Source of the DNA: Betaproteobacteria bacterium
GTDB lineage: Bacteria > Pseudomonadota > Gammaproteobacteria > Burkholderiales > SG8-41
Assembly (NCBI GenBank): GCA_025363575.1
Contig: JANYDM010000179.1
Location: forward strand, 1-32,526
Direction of reading: 5' to 3'
Length of the DNA stretch: 32,526 bases
Part shown: one piece after another, positions 31,696-32,526 of the stretch
How positions within the stretch are numbered: the first letter of the stretch is position 1
Layout: each line of letters begins with the position of its first letter
Made by a program: the position numbers and the translations under genes
Notes under the pieces: model-generated
The model's database searches: none
Told to the model about the DNA's origin: nothing
What the model saw: the letters and a program-made list of their open reading frames with translations, nothing else

Positions 31696-32526
31696 CTATT
31701 CCGGTTTCGCACCCGACACCGTGACTGCCTTGCCCCATTTCGCGACTTCCGATTTGAAAAACGCGGTGAACTGCTCCGGTGTATCACCGACGAATTCCGC
31801 GCCTTCCGAGGCGATGCGGTCTGTGACTTCGGGAATCTTGATTATGCGCACCACTTCGGCATGCAGCTTGTTGATGATCTCGCGCGGAGTTCCGGTCGGC
31901 ACCGCGATGCCGAACCAGGAGCCGGTCTCGAAGCCTTTGAGGCCCTGCTCGTCTATGGTCGGGATGTCGGGCGTCACGGCGACGCGTTTCAGGCTCGTTA
32001 CGGCCAGCGCACGCGCGCGCCCGGTCTTGACATGCGGAAGCGTCGACACGAATGCGCCGAAATACACTTCGATGTGTCCGGCCACCAGATCGATGAGCGC
32101 CGGCGTCGCGCCGCGATACGGGACATGGATCATTTTGACGCCGGCCATGGTTTTGAACAATTCACCGGCTAGATGATGCGGACTGCCGATACCGGTCGAG
32201 CCATGCCGCAATTCATCTGGATGCGCGCGGGCAATGCCAATCAGATCCTTGATATTCTTCGCGGGCACCGACGGGTGAACGACGACCATGCCCGGCACCT
32301 TCGCGATATCGGTGACGTAGCTGAAATCCCTGAATGGATCGTACGCAAGCTTCTGGTACAAGGTGACGTTGATGGCATTGGCCACCGTCGGCATGAACAG
32401 CGTATAGCCGTCCGGCGGCGATTTGGCGGCGATTTCAGAACCGATATTGGTCCCGGCGCCCGCGCGGTTTTCGACGATCACCGATTGCCCCCAGGCTTCG
32501 GTGAATCGTGCACCGACGGCGCGGGC
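31696..32526 (-). CDS. Bug/TctC-family solute-binding protein (5' end cut by window edge)
   Basis: A frame of 277 codons, including the stop, is open to the window edge, so the signal peptide and first strand are missing. The visible start ARAVGARFTEAWGQS continues into VENRAGAGTNIGSEIAAKS then PPDGYTL, and HVPYRGATPALIDLVAGHIE with Arg in place of the usual Lys. The remaining family features, including DEQGLKGFETGSWFGIAVPT, are normal. A GTG within the visible part (32481) is not the real start. It is the first of a minus-strand Bug-Bug-hypothetical run. Confidence 0.93.
   Translation of the reverse strand, partial: ARAVGARFTEAWGQSVIVENRAGAGTNIGSEIAAKSPPDGYTLFMPTVANAINVTLYQKLAYDPFRDFSYVTDIAKVPGMVVVHPSVPAKNIKDLIGIARAHPDELRHGSTGIGSPHHLAGELFKTMAGVKMIHVPYRGATPALIDLVAGHIEVYFGAFVSTLPHVKTGRARALAVTSLKRVAVTPDIPTIDEQGLKGFETGSWFGIAVPTGTPREIINKLHAEVVRIIKIPEVTDRIASEGAEFVGDTPEQFTAFFKSEVAKWGKAVTVSGAKPE

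Overview
This is a GC-rich bacterial chromosome segment, most likely from a betaproteobacterium of the Burkholderiales or a close relative. The inference rests on six tripartite-tricarboxylate (Bug/TctC-type) solute-binding proteins in 32 kb, an intracellular polyhydroxybutyrate (PHB) depolymerase beside a 3-hydroxybutyrate dehydrogenase, an OprB-like porin, a DUF3025 protein and an SrkA-type kinase. I see no rRNA, tRNA, CRISPR array, transposase or phage gene.

Layout. Positions 1-3821 (minus) hold a three-gene operon: Bug protein, LVIVD beta-propeller protein and a gamma-glutamyltransferase cut by the window edge. Positions 3926-5549 (plus) hold a two-subunit CoA-transferase whose A subunit is broken by an in-frame TGA. 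Positions 5618-10363 (minus) form a long run: PHB depolymerase, cupin, 3-hydroxybutyrate dehydrogenase, Bug protein, a frameshifted HEAT/TPR lipoprotein-like or exported protein, and a PNPOx-like flavoprotein. A plus-strand glutathione S-transferase (10477) and a minus-strand Bug gene (11164-12129) meet tail to tail. Then come a crotonase-family protein and a quinone oxidoreductase (12282-14011, plus).

Positions 14012-14331 are non-coding and hold a terminator, a consensus -10 box and two hairpins. They lead into the most unusual gene of the window (14332-17872): a roughly 1180-residue protein with an N-terminal helical domain, about 675 residues of Ala/Glu/Arg/Lys coiled coil, one membrane segment and a C-terminal AsmA-like domain. 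Its frame is broken exactly at a (GC)7 tract. It is followed by an Asp/Glu-racemase-fold protein lacking both catalytic cysteines, paired with another Bug gene.

The last third is mostly housekeeping and envelope genes: D-aminoacyl-tRNA deacylase, amidohydrolase, membrane diguanylate cyclase, DUF3025, FAD oxidoreductase, LysE exporter, alpha/beta hydrolase, SrkA kinase, OprB-like porin and CorA. The window closes with an unrecognised conserved-looking protein and two Bug genes, the last one cut by the edge.

The recurring theme is a solo Bug gene next to a different metabolic enzyme each time, with no TctA/TctB membrane partner in view. Three otherwise well-preserved genes each carry one disruption (nonsense, 1-nt and 2-nt frameshift), which may be sequencing error, gene decay or, for the (GC)7 case, phase variation.
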